Source: Erysipelotrichales bacterium (GTDB taxonomy: Bacteria; Bacillota_I; Bacilli_A; RFN20; CAG-826). From it: a stretch of 52,518 nt of DNA. A program made the translations under genes and the position numbers. The DNA is taken from NCBI GenBank assembly GCA_022508525.1, contig JAFLVA010000009.1:1-52518 (forward strand), given 5' to 3'. How positions within the stretch are numbered: the stretch's first letter is position 1; each line of letters starts with the position of its first letter. The notes under the pieces were generated by a model, which worked only from the letters and a program-made list of their open reading frames with translations, made no database searches and was not told the origin of the DNA. Positions 25,604 to 33,130 of this stretch are shown piece after piece.

Positions 25604-26126
25604 ATCTTATTACTTCATTATTTTTCATGAATAATGCCTTGAATTTTGTGTCATAAACTCCGATTGAATCGTTTGTTCTAATATTATCATTAACTTTTAC
25701 TATTACGTCTGTAAGTTCAAAATATTGTGCTGTTATACCATTTGTATAGCTAATTAAGACATAATATCCGTTTTGATCTTCACTAATATTATTAATAGTA
25801 CCATCTACAATTGCTGGAACACTTTGATCTTCACTTTTGTAATAGTTATTACCAAGATAAGTATATTTTGGAGAGGCAGATACAGTTTTATCATCACTAC
25901 TTCCATTTACTTTACTTTTAAAAAGACCACCAAAGAAGTTATCAAATCTATTACTTATGTCTGCTAAAGGAATACCAAACAATTTTGCATCAGCATTTGA
26001 TTTTGCATAAATCAATGTTCCCATAACCACAGAAATGAGTAATAATGCACTGATTGCTAATATATATAATCTATTATGCTTAGGTGGTTTATTAATTCTT
26101 TTTCTTATTTCTTTTATTTCACTCAT
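25584..26126 (-). CDS. spoIVFA: SpoIVFA-like membrane protein with degenerate LytM domain
   Basis: The 180 residues have a basic cytosolic N-terminus, one membrane helix (about 20-41), and a C-terminal LytM/M23-like beta domain (about 105-180: VPAIVDGTINNIS, YYVLISYTNG, VKVNDNIRTNDSIGVYD) without the zinc ligands. This is the plan of SpoIVFA, which holds SpoIVFB inactive until forespore signalling. GGTGAT precedes the ATG. It follows minD by 17 bases and overlaps spoIVFB by 20 bases, giving minC-minD-spoIVFA-spoIVFB. Sequence conservation with Bacillus SpoIVFA is not obvious by eye, so the name rests on architecture and context. Confidence 0.75.
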   Translation of the reverse strand: MSEIKEIRKRINKPPKHNRLYILAISALLLISVVMGTLIYAKSNADAKLFGIPLADISNRFDNFFGGLFKSKVNGSSDDKTVSASPKYTYLGNNYYKSEDQSVPAIVDGTINNISEDQNGYYVLISYTNGITAQYFELTDVIVKVNDNIRTNDSIGVYDTKFKALFMKNNEVIRYEEIFN

Positions 26127-26143
26127 ATTATCACCATTAAACT

Positions 26144-26908
26144 TTATGATTTTAGGACGCTTTTAATGAATCTAGCCAAAGGCGATTTTTTGCTAACAAT
26201 TTCTTCTTTACCTAAGAGTTTATTTGTGATGTTTTTAATTTCAACATCTAGATCAGAATTATTACTAATGAGCGTTCCATAATTTTGTAGTCCTTGAACT
26301 TCTTTGTCATCTTTTAAAACGCCAATGAGAGGGACATCCATAATACGTTTAACATCTTCAATTGTGAGTTGAGTTTTTGAATTACTATTTTTGTTCACAA
26401 TGAGCTTTATATCAGTAATCTGATTGTTTTTCAATAGGCCCACAACCTTATCAGCATCACGCAATGATGTTTTATCTAAAGTCAAAACCACAATAGCTTC
26501 TTTTGCGTTTCTAATGGCGTTAAAAAATCCTTTTTCAATACCAGCTGGAGAATCAATCAAAATAAAGTCATATTCATTTTGAAGACTATTAATAATAGCG
26601 TTCATATAGTTTTCATCAATATCCGTAGCGTTTATTCTCATCCACGCAGGAAGTAAAAATAATGTAGGTACGTATTTATCTTGTACAAGCGCTTGTCTTA
26701 ATGTGGCACGTCCTTTAACGACATCTTCTAAATCATATATAACTCGAGATTCTAAACCCAAAACTGTATCAAGATTTTTAAGGCCAAGATCTGCATCTAT
26801 TAGAACAACTTTTTTGCCATTTTTAGCAAGTTCACGACCAACTAGAGCAGTAACAGTAGTTTTTCCTACTCCACCCTTTCCGCTCGTAACTACAATTACT
26901 CTTGCCAT
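26144..26908 (-). CDS. minD: Septum site-determining protein MinD
   Basis: Membrane-cycling ATPase that positions the division site with MinC. The 254 residues begin with the deviant Walker A SGKGGVGKTT (Lys11 and Lys16), then DADLGLKNLD, LIDSPAGIE and a C-terminal amphipathic membrane-targeting helix (SPLARFIKSVLKS). The gene starts immediately after the minC stop. Firmicutes with MinD also use it to steer polar septation in sporulation. Confidence 0.97.
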   Translation of the reverse strand: MARVIVVTSGKGGVGKTTVTALVGRELAKNGKKVVLIDADLGLKNLDTVLGLESRVIYDLEDVVKGRATLRQALVQDKYVPTLFLLPAWMRINATDIDENYMNAIINSLQNEYDFILIDSPAGIEKGFFNAIRNAKEAIVVLTLDKTSLRDADKVVGLLKNNQITDIKLIVNKNSNSKTQLTIEDVKRIMDVPLIGVLKDDKEVQGLQNYGTLISNNSDLDVEIKNITNKLLGKEEIVSKKSPLARFIKSVLKS

Positions 26909-27403
26909 TTACATTGCCTCCATTTCTTCAAAAGTCATCAAATAATTTGTGCCAGAAAATTCTTTTTTTCTACCATATCGATCAATAAAGGTAGCATTGG
27001 TGAATTTGTCAGCGTAAATTGATGATTTATCATCTTCTAAATAGACACTTCCTTTGATTTCCCCAATAAAAACTAAGTTTGTATTGATGTGAAGTGTTGC
27101 ACCTTTATGAACATTGCCAACAATGATTTTTGGCTCATTAAAGACAATTTCTTCGCCACTATGAATGATAACTTTTTCTAAATTACATTTAGTATTTTTT
27201 TCGTATTTTATCATCTTTAAATATGCGCTTTTGTAGTCATAAAATGATAGTAAAACTAGTTTAAAGAAATTTATTGTTGGCTTTTTAGAAAACACCAAAC
27301 AAACTTCTTTTTTTCTTTTGTCAAATATTCTTTCTTCTAAGTATTTGTTTATAGTGGAAATAGCTAAAGACTCGTCGTCATTGTTTACAAGTATCGTTTC
27401 CAC
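26909..27403 (-). CDS. minC: Septum site-determining protein MinC (short, divergent)
   Basis: Inhibitor of FtsZ polymerisation that works with MinD. The 164 residues are shorter than B. subtilis MinC (226). The C-terminal beta-helix domain is recognisable (GNVHKGATLHINTNLVFIGEIKGSVYLE, split at about residues 97-124); the N-terminal FtsZ-interacting domain is much diverged. It starts at GTG, 5 bases after GAGGTG. Adjacent to minD as expected. The mreBCD genes that lie between radC and minC in B. subtilis are absent here. Confidence 0.88.
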   Translation of the reverse strand: METILVNNDDESLAISTINKYLEERIFDKRKKEVCLVFSKKPTINFFKLVLLSFYDYKSAYLKMIKYEKNTKCNLEKVIIHSGEEIVFNEPKIIVGNVHKGATLHINTNLVFIGEIKGSVYLEDDKSSIYADKFTNATFIDRYGRKKEFSGTNYLMTFEEMEAM

Positions 27404-27416
27404 AAAATCACCTCGA

Positions 27417-27450
27417 TAAAATTAAAACACTATCCGTTGTCGAATAGTGT
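27417..27450 (-). terminator. Probable terminator after radC
   Basis: A perfect 7-bp stem ACACTAT/ATAGTGT (27427-27433, 27444-27450) with a T-rich tail on the minus strand. It overlaps the radC stop. Confidence 0.65.
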
Positions 27451-28127
27451 CATATAAGTGCATTATCTTTAAAAGAAAAATAATTATGTTTTCCGAAAAT
27501 AATGTGATCTAATAATTGAATGCCAAGACTACGAGCTTTTTTCTTTATCTCTTTAGTGTAATATATGTCTTCTTCTGAAGGCATTGAATCACCGGTCGGA
27601 TGATTATGGATTAAAATGAATTTATGGCAGTTATTTTTTAATACATCACGGAAAATTGAGCGAAAGTCTATCGCTACTTCGTTAACTGATCCGCTTGCTA
27701 TCACTTCCTCTTTTATAATTTGATTTGCGTGGTTTAAAAGAAGAATAGTAATTTCTTCATTGCTTTTCTCAAAATATTTAATGCGAAACATCTTATAAAT
27801 ATCTTCTGAATTAGTAATATGCGCCTTACTTACAACTTGAAGATGTTCGCATCGCTGCATTAATTCTTTAATTGCCAATAATTTTATTGCCGTGACTTTA
27901 TTTATTCCTTTTATTTTTAAAAGACTTTCATAATCATGACTAAAAAAGCCACTTAAGCCATTACCTTTATCAAGTATATTATAGGCAATAGTTAAAACTG
28001 AATTGTTTTTTCCACCTGATTGGATAATAAGTGCTAATAGTTCAATATTAGATAAAGTGCTCACACCATATTTGAGTGCTTTTTCTCTTGGCCTTTCAAA
28101 TGGTGAAATATCTCTAATTGCACCCAT
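27450..28127 (-). CDS. radC: RadC-family JAMM protein
   Basis: A 225-residue protein with an N-terminal helix-hairpin-helix (LLKIKGINKVTAIKLLAI, about residues 65-85) and a C-terminal JAMM metalloprotease-like domain with LIHNHPTGDSMPSEED. The biochemical role of RadC remains unsettled; a DNA-repair function was an early proposal. The stop is TGA, showing that TGA ends translation in this genome. The ATG overlaps by one base the stop of the upstream 58-codon peptide gene (TAATG), indicating coupled translation. Confidence 0.95.
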   Translation of the reverse strand: MGAIRDISPFERPREKALKYGVSTLSNIELLALIIQSGGKNNSVLTIAYNILDKGNGLSGFFSHDYESLLKIKGINKVTAIKLLAIKELMQRCEHLQVVSKAHITNSEDIYKMFRIKYFEKSNEEITILLLNHANQIIKEEVIASGSVNEVAIDFRSIFRDVLKNNCHKFILIHNHPTGDSMPSEEDIYYTKEIKKKARSLGIQLLDHIIFGKHNYFSFKDNALI

Positions 28128-28303
28128 TAATCCCAGGTAAATTTGAATCCGCCTGGTAATGTAGCATTACCTTTTGCAGACATAAATAGGCGATAGGTAA
28201 TTACTGTCACTAATGCAACGGCAAGTATTGCCATTATTGATGCGATGGTAATTGCTTCTCCGCCTTCAATCTCTTTTAATTCTAAATCAGACAGTTTTCT
28301 CAT
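28127..28303 (-). CDS. 58-residue double-glycine leader peptide, single membrane helix
   Basis: A frame missed by length-based gene callers: ATG at 28301-28303, TAA at 28127-28129. The first 15 residues, MRKLSDLELKEIEGG, have the pattern of class II bacteriocin or peptide-pheromone leaders (L-x-x-x-E-L-x-x-I-x-G-G) removed by C39-peptidase ABC exporters. The remaining 43 residues are a strongly hydrophobic helix (about 18-40) and a short polar tail ending GGFKFTWD. AGGAGG lies 7 bases upstream. The stop overlaps the radC start (TAATG). No exporter or immunity gene lies nearby. It could be an exported peptide or simply a small membrane protein whose N-terminus resembles such leaders. Confidence 0.75.
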   Translation of the reverse strand: MRKLSDLELKEIEGGEAITIASIMAILAVALVTVITYRLFMSAKGNATLPGGFKFTWD

Positions 28304-28334
28304 AAAAAGACCTCCTATTATAATGTAGGAGGTC
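28304..28334 (-). terminator. Hairpin after valS that overlaps the peptide-gene ribosome site
   Basis: A perfect 9-bp stem GACCTCCTA/TAGGAGGTC (28309-28317, 28326-28334) with an 8-base loop and a T5 tail that runs straight into the ATG of the 58-residue peptide. It can act as the valS terminator; in read-through RNA it would hide the AGGAGG ribosome site. Confidence 0.75.
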
Positions 28335-28344
28335 GATTAATCAA
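28317..28344 (-). promoter_or_regulatory. Candidate promoter of peptide-radC unit inside the hairpin
   Basis: A perfect -10 TATAAT (28317-28322) lies in the hairpin loop region, with TTGATT (28339-28344) 16 bases upstream as a fair -35. A transcript from it would start near the AGGAGG and lack the 5' arm of the hairpin. Confidence 0.45.
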
Positions 28345-28356
28345 AAAGCAGAATAA

Positions 28357-30960
28357 TTATTTTAATTTTTCAATTTTTTCAAGTAATATTGCTTTTCTAT
28401 TTTTATGATTTTCTAGTTTCTCTTTTTCAGCGTTTACTTTACTTTCTGGAGCTTTAGAAACGAAATTAGGATTAGATAACATTCCTTCTGCTCTTAAAAT
28501 TTCTTTTTCAACGATCTCAAGTTCACTATTGAGTTTCGCTAAAATTGTTGCTTTATCAATATTATCTTCTAAACCAAATTGAGCAATATCATAGATAAAG
28601 ACGTTATAATTTTTTAGACTATCTTCATATTCTTCAAAGATAATATCGCTTGCAAATGTAAATCTCTCAAGATATGGAAGATATTTCATAAATACTTTAC
28701 CATTATCAAAAATATGAAGTTTTATTTTAGCATTAGGTGCTAAATCGTTTTCAACTTTATAATTACGAATATCTTTGATTAATTTAAATAGTGTTTCTAC
28801 TTCTTCAATAGCTTTTTTATCCATGAAAGAATTATCTACTACTGGATAAGATTCTAACATAATAGATTCTTTATGCTCTGGTAAATTAAGATATAATTCT
28901 TCACTAACAAATGGAGTATATGGATAAATCATCATTATAATTGCTTTTAAGACCTTGAAAAGAACTTGATAGGTATTTTCCTTAGCTATCTCATTATCGC
29001 CGTTAAGTGTGACTTTTGCCATCTCTAAATACCAAGAACAGAAATCATCATAAACAAAGTTATATAAATGTGTAGATGCATTACCTAATTCATAACGATC
29101 CATATTGTAAGTTACAGATTCGATTGTACTTTCTAATTTTGCCATGATGTACTTATCAAGAGGATTTAGCTCACTCACTTTAATTTCTCTTGCTTTAAAG
29201 TCATTTGGTAAAACGCCTAATACGAAACGTGCAGCATTCCAGATTTTGTTAATGTAGTTTGCACTACTTTCAACTTTCTCTTCAATGTAACGAGAATCTT
29301 GTCCAGGTGTTCCAGTAGTTGTGATGAAATATCTTAATGCATCAGCACCATATTTATCAATAACATCAATTGGATCGACACCATTACCTAAAGATTTAGA
29401 CATTTTTCTTCCAAGAGAATCACGAATTAATCCATGGATTAATACTTTGTTAAATGGTGGTTCTTTGGTGAACTCAAGACTTTGGAAAATCATTCTAGAA
29501 ACCCAGAAGAAAATAATATCATAGGCTGTTACAAGTAAATCAAGAGGGAAGTATCTTTTGATGTCATTTGTTTGTTCTGGCCATCCAAGGGTAGTAAAAG
29601 GCCATAAAGCTGATGAGAACCATGTATCAAGAACATCTTCATCTTGTGTCCAGTTTTCTATATCAGCAGGTGGTTCAACAGACACTAATACTTCTTTTGT
29701 GACTTTATGATAATAAGCTGGAATTCGATGTCCCCACCAAAGTTGACGTGAGATGCACCAGTCATCAACTTTTTCCATCCATGATGTAAATACTTTATTA
29801 AAGCGGTCTGGATAGAAAGTAATTGATTTATCGCCTTTTTGGTTATCTAAAGCTTGATCAGCAAGAGGACGCATTTTAACGAACCATTGTTTAGATAAAT
29901 ATGGTTCAACAACTGCGTCACTTCTTTCAGAGTGACCTACTTCATGAGTAATTTCTTCAATTTTTATAAGATTACCATCTTGTTTAATTTGCTCTACTAA
30001 TTGCTTACGGCATTCAAAACGATCTAAACCTTTATATTTACCACACAAATCATTCATAGTGGCATCTTCATTCATACAAATAATAGGTTTAAATCCGTAT
30101 TTTTCTCCGATTTTAAAGTCGTTAGGATCGTGAGCAGGTGTACATTTCATGGCACCTGTTCCAAACTCAATATCGACATATTCATCGCCTAAAATCGGAA
30201 GTTTATCTCCATTTGCAGGATTAATACAATAAGCTCCAATTAAATGTTTGTATCTTTCATCTTTAGGATTTACGATGACACATGTATCACCAAACATTGT
30301 TTCAGGACGAGTGGTTGCAACAATTAAGTGTTCATTACTACCAACGATTGGATATCGAAAGTAATAGAATTCACCTTTATCTTCTTTATATATAACTTCA
30401 ATATTACTTAAAGCAGTTCTTTGAACAGGGTCCCAGTTAATAATTCTTTCACCTTGATAAATTAAGCCTTTGTTATATAAGTCTACAAAGACTTTACGAA
30501 CAGCCCTATTAAGTCCTTCATCAAGTGTGAATCTTTCCCTTGTATAATCTAAAGATAGTCCTAAAGTAGCCCATTGATCATGGATTGACTCAGCGTATTC
30601 TTTTTTCCATTCCCATGCTTTTTCTAAGAATTTTTCGCGTCCTAAATCATAACGAGAAATGCCTTGACTTCTTAGTTTTGCTTCGACTTTAGCTTGTGTG
30701 GCGATTCCGGCATGGTCCATACCAGGAACCCATAAAACATCATATCCTTGGGCTTTTTTATAACGGGCAATAATGTCTTGAATAGTGGTATTTGAAGCAT
30801 GTCCTAAATGCAATTTACCAGTGACATTTGGAGGAGGAATAACCATTGAGAATTTAGTTTTAGTTAAATCTTCTCCTGCTTTAAAATATCCTTTTTCTTT
30901 CCAAAATTCGTATTTTCCTTTTTCAACCTCTTTTGGGTTATATCTTGTGGAAAGTGCCAT
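28357..30960 (-). CDS. valS: Valyl-tRNA synthetase
   Basis: Class I synthetase that charges tRNA-Val. The 867 residues show HIGH as HLGH at 51-54, the editing (CP1) domain with TTRPETMFGDT, KMSKS as GRKMSKSLGNG, an anticodon-binding domain and a C-terminal coiled coil (about 800-867). AAAGGAG precedes the ATG by 8 bases. A T-box leader with a Val specifier lies upstream. Neighbours ysxE and spoVID upstream and radC downstream follow the B. subtilis order, with folC, comC and maf missing. Confidence 0.98.
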   Translation of the reverse strand: MALSTRYNPKEVEKGKYEFWKEKGYFKAGEDLTKTKFSMVIPPPNVTGKLHLGHASNTTIQDIIARYKKAQGYDVLWVPGMDHAGIATQAKVEAKLRSQGISRYDLGREKFLEKAWEWKKEYAESIHDQWATLGLSLDYTRERFTLDEGLNRAVRKVFVDLYNKGLIYQGERIINWDPVQRTALSNIEVIYKEDKGEFYYFRYPIVGSNEHLIVATTRPETMFGDTCVIVNPKDERYKHLIGAYCINPANGDKLPILGDEYVDIEFGTGAMKCTPAHDPNDFKIGEKYGFKPIICMNEDATMNDLCGKYKGLDRFECRKQLVEQIKQDGNLIKIEEITHEVGHSERSDAVVEPYLSKQWFVKMRPLADQALDNQKGDKSITFYPDRFNKVFTSWMEKVDDWCISRQLWWGHRIPAYYHKVTKEVLVSVEPPADIENWTQDEDVLDTWFSSALWPFTTLGWPEQTNDIKRYFPLDLLVTAYDIIFFWVSRMIFQSLEFTKEPPFNKVLIHGLIRDSLGRKMSKSLGNGVDPIDVIDKYGADALRYFITTTGTPGQDSRYIEEKVESSANYINKIWNAARFVLGVLPNDFKAREIKVSELNPLDKYIMAKLESTIESVTYNMDRYELGNASTHLYNFVYDDFCSWYLEMAKVTLNGDNEIAKENTYQVLFKVLKAIIMMIYPYTPFVSEELYLNLPEHKESIMLESYPVVDNSFMDKKAIEEVETLFKLIKDIRNYKVENDLAPNAKIKLHIFDNGKVFMKYLPYLERFTFASDIIFEEYEDSLKNYNVFIYDIAQFGLEDNIDKATILAKLNSELEIVEKEILRAEGMLSNPNFVSKAPESKVNAEKEKLENHKNRKAILLEKIEKLK

Positions 30961-30978
30961 AATATCAACTCCTTTAAA

Positions 30979-31192
30979 TAAAAAAACGTCCTTAATTTAA
31001 GGACGTAAGTTACGCGGTACCACCTTAATTTGTATTTTGCTAATAAAATACACACTTAAGTAACTCTTAACGCGAGTAAACGTAGATTCCTCTATGACTC
31101 CAAAGCGACCTTCTTAGTTTTGGATAATTATGCTTTCACCAAACGCATAACTCTCTTAATATCTTAGACTAATACTCCTCTTTATCATTGTC
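30979..31192 (-). promoter_or_regulatory. T-box leader of valS, specifier GTC (Val)
   Basis: T-box core GGTGGTACCGCG on the minus strand (31013-31024), then a 10-bp terminator helix (30986-30995 with 30997-31006) and T run. Stem I shows an apical AGTTATGC/GCATAATT hairpin with a GGTGAAA loop, a TTAGT/ACTAA helix and a base ending CTTTGGAG. The three bases one position before that base helix are GTC (31107-31109), a valine codon matching the gene downstream. Confidence 0.93.
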
Positions 31193-31198
31193 GCTCAT

Positions 31199-31227
31199 AT
31201 TATAGATTAAAAAATCTATTATCGCAA
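31199..31227 (-). promoter_or_regulatory. Promoter of valS T-box transcript
   Basis: -35 TTGCGA (31222-31227), 17-base spacer, perfect -10 TATAAT (31199-31204), just upstream of the leader. Confidence 0.55.
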
Positions 31228-31246
31228 ATACTTTATATTAAAAATG

Positions 31247-32188
31247 TTATTCTTGCGTTGATTCACTCTCACTTTGCATACTTTCAGTTAGCAAATTTGC
31301 AAAGGATTCAACACTATGAAGTTTACTAAGAGTTTTAAATAAAGCACTAATATCTTCTATATCGTTTCGGTTATATGTTATATTTGGTATGAATAGGAAA
31401 GCTAGCAACCATTCTTTTTCATATCTTTGTAAAGGGTTTATATCCATATATTCTTTAATAAGTGCTGCGATATCAATTCGAGATATATATGCTTCATTAA
31501 ATAATTGTCTTAGATCATAGATTTCGGGTGCGATAGCCATTTTATCTAAAGATACTATTTTATTTTGTTTGACTAAAATATGGCTATAATCAAAGTTTTG
31601 GTATGTCAATGATAGGTTGAGATTTGTTTCTTCTTTCCATGCTTCTTCAAGGTTATCAATTCTTCTTCTTGCTTCATCAATCGCCTTGCTTAAATGGTCA
31701 TAATTCATTAAAAAATACCAGTCTGATGGCGAATGATATTCTTCTTTTTCAATTCTTTCCATACGACTTTTTATTAATGATTCTGCATTATCGCATTGTC
31801 TTTCTAAATAATCCAAAGATTCATTAAAAAAACCATCACTAACTTTTACACTATAATGTGACCAAAGATGAAGATTTGCTATTGCTTTGACATAAAAATG
31901 AAGTCTAATGTCCTTATTAAGCATTACTTCATCTTGTAAATATGGATAGATTGAAAAATATAAATTTTCATAATTTTCAAGGAAATTACCATTATAGGAT
32001 CTTAAAGGAAGTAAAAATATTTCATTGTTGAGCATTGAAAGACGTGTGAAAATACTTTCTAAAGATTGATCTTTATGATATTTAAGTAAATATGTTCCTT
32101 CTTCGCACATCAATTTATAAGTATTAACCGTAATTTTAATAATGGCATTTACTTTTAAATTATATTTTGCTTCAACTATCTCTTTCAT
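31247..32188 (-). CDS. YsxE/CotS-type kinase-like protein (degenerate APH fold)
   Basis: A 313-residue soluble protein of the phosphotransferase (APH-like) fold, recognised from its place directly after a spoVID-like gene with a 4-base ATGA overlap, the ysxE position in B. subtilis. N-lobe: YLLKYHKDQSLESIFTRLSML (landmark near residue 33). The loop that carries HGDxxxxN in active kinases reads LSLTYQNFDYSHILV, and the later Asp motif reads IVSLDKMAIAPEIYDLRQL, so key catalytic residues appear replaced. Spore-coat kinases CotS, YsxE and YutH belong here; a structural coat role is plausible. Function is inferred from context more than from sequence. Confidence 0.7.
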   Translation of the reverse strand: MKEIVEAKYNLKVNAIIKITVNTYKLMCEEGTYLLKYHKDQSLESIFTRLSMLNNEIFLLPLRSYNGNFLENYENLYFSIYPYLQDEVMLNKDIRLHFYVKAIANLHLWSHYSVKVSDGFFNESLDYLERQCDNAESLIKSRMERIEKEEYHSPSDWYFLMNYDHLSKAIDEARRRIDNLEEAWKEETNLNLSLTYQNFDYSHILVKQNKIVSLDKMAIAPEIYDLRQLFNEAYISRIDIAALIKEYMDINPLQRYEKEWLLAFLFIPNITYNRNDIEDISALFKTLSKLHSVESFANLLTESMQSESESTQE

Positions 32189-33030
32189 CTTGGGATTTGA
32201 ATCAATGTACCTTCGCTTATAACTTTATTTTTATTAAGATCTTTTAAATCATATGGATTTAGATCGTACTTGAGCGCAATTGTTTCATATGTGTCGCCAC
32301 TAACGCAACGATAAAATCTTGAAAATACTACAAAGCGTTCATTACCAAATAAACTGTTTTGGTTTGTTTCAATCTCTTTTTCAACAGTTTTCGCTTTAGT
32401 TTCATTTATGACATTATCTATTGCCTCATTATTTACACTTGAGTCAACTTCAACTGGATTATCTTCATATGGCACAAAAGGATAAACATCATTTTCTTCT
32501 TCACTTAGGCTTGGAATATCTTCTTCTAATGTTTGCACTTCATCTTCAGAATTATTGACGAATATATCTACATCATCTTTCATAAGATTTTCTAATTTTT
32601 CGGCCTCTTCTTGACTTAAAGTATCACGAAATTCTTGGACGAGTTTTTCTGAATCTCCATCGACAAAATCTTTAAATGCTTGCTCGACTTGGAAGTTTTC
32701 TTTATCTTCATCATATCCATTTAAATTGCATTTAATGCGGAAGTGAATTGAATCGTCGACAATATGGCAGTCGTAATTATCAATTACGAGTTTTAAACTT
32801 TTTAAGTGAGCAATATTCTCACTTGGCACGATTAAATCGACATCTAAAGTATCTACGAATGGAATAACATGTTCTTGACATTTACATTCACCGGAAATTC
32901 CAATTTTGCCTGATACATGTACACCACTATTCAAGTGCACGTAATCAAAAGAATTTTCTAATACAACTGAATTAACCTGATCTGGAGCTTCTTCTAAATT
33001 GATTTTTTTATCAAAATAATATGTGTTCAT
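32185..33030 (-). CDS. spoVID: SpoVID-like spore coat encasement protein with LysM
   Basis: A 281-residue protein with three parts: a beta-rich N-terminal domain (about 1-110) as in SpoVID, a long acidic middle (about 125-235), and a C-terminal LysM domain (RCVSGDTYETIALKYDLNPY through GTLIQIPR). In Bacillus SpoVID is the mother-cell protein that drives coat encasement around the forespore, and its C-terminal region binds lipid II. The gene order spoVID-ysxE-valS is that of B. subtilis. AGGTGAT lies 3 bases before the ATG. A sequence resembling a sigma-E promoter sits upstream. It has no signal peptide, which fits a cytosolic mother-cell protein and argues against a secreted LysM protein. Confidence 0.78.
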   Translation of the reverse strand: MNTYYFDKKINLEEAPDQVNSVVLENSFDYVHLNSGVHVSGKIGISGECKCQEHVIPFVDTLDVDLIVPSENIAHLKSLKLVIDNYDCHIVDDSIHFRIKCNLNGYDEDKENFQVEQAFKDFVDGDSEKLVQEFRDTLSQEEAEKLENLMKDDVDIFVNNSEDEVQTLEEDIPSLSEEENDVYPFVPYEDNPVEVDSSVNNEAIDNVINETKAKTVEKEIETNQNSLFGNERFVVFSRFYRCVSGDTYETIALKYDLNPYDLKDLNKNKVISEGTLIQIPR

Positions 33031-33046
33031 TTTATCACCTAATATA

Positions 33047-33075
33047 ATTGTATTTTTCTCGTATTTTTTTATGAT
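33047..33075 (-). promoter_or_regulatory. Candidate sigma-E-type promoter of spoVID
   Basis: -10 AATACAAT (33047-33054, seven of eight to the B. subtilis sigma-E CATACAAT) and -35 ATCATAAA (33068-33075) with a 13-base spacer. This is a by-eye match in A+T-rich DNA. Confidence 0.35.
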
Positions 33076-33100
33076 AAAATGACAAAAAAGTTATAGTGGT

Positions 33101-33129
33101 AAAAATAAAACATGCGTAAATACGCATGT
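33101..33129 (-). terminator. Terminator after engB
   Basis: Inverted repeat ACATGCGTA/TACGCATGT (33110-33118, 33121-33129) with a T-rich tail on the minus strand. It ends lon-engB. Confidence 0.85.
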
Positions 33130-33130
33130 C

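Noticed and set aside
28127-28303. 58-residue peptide as a type IV pilin-like protein (comC neighbourhood)
   Set aside because: The hydrophobic segment lacks the pilin GF-x-L-x-E arrangement; the Glu sits at +1 after the glycines. The double-glycine leader reading fits better.
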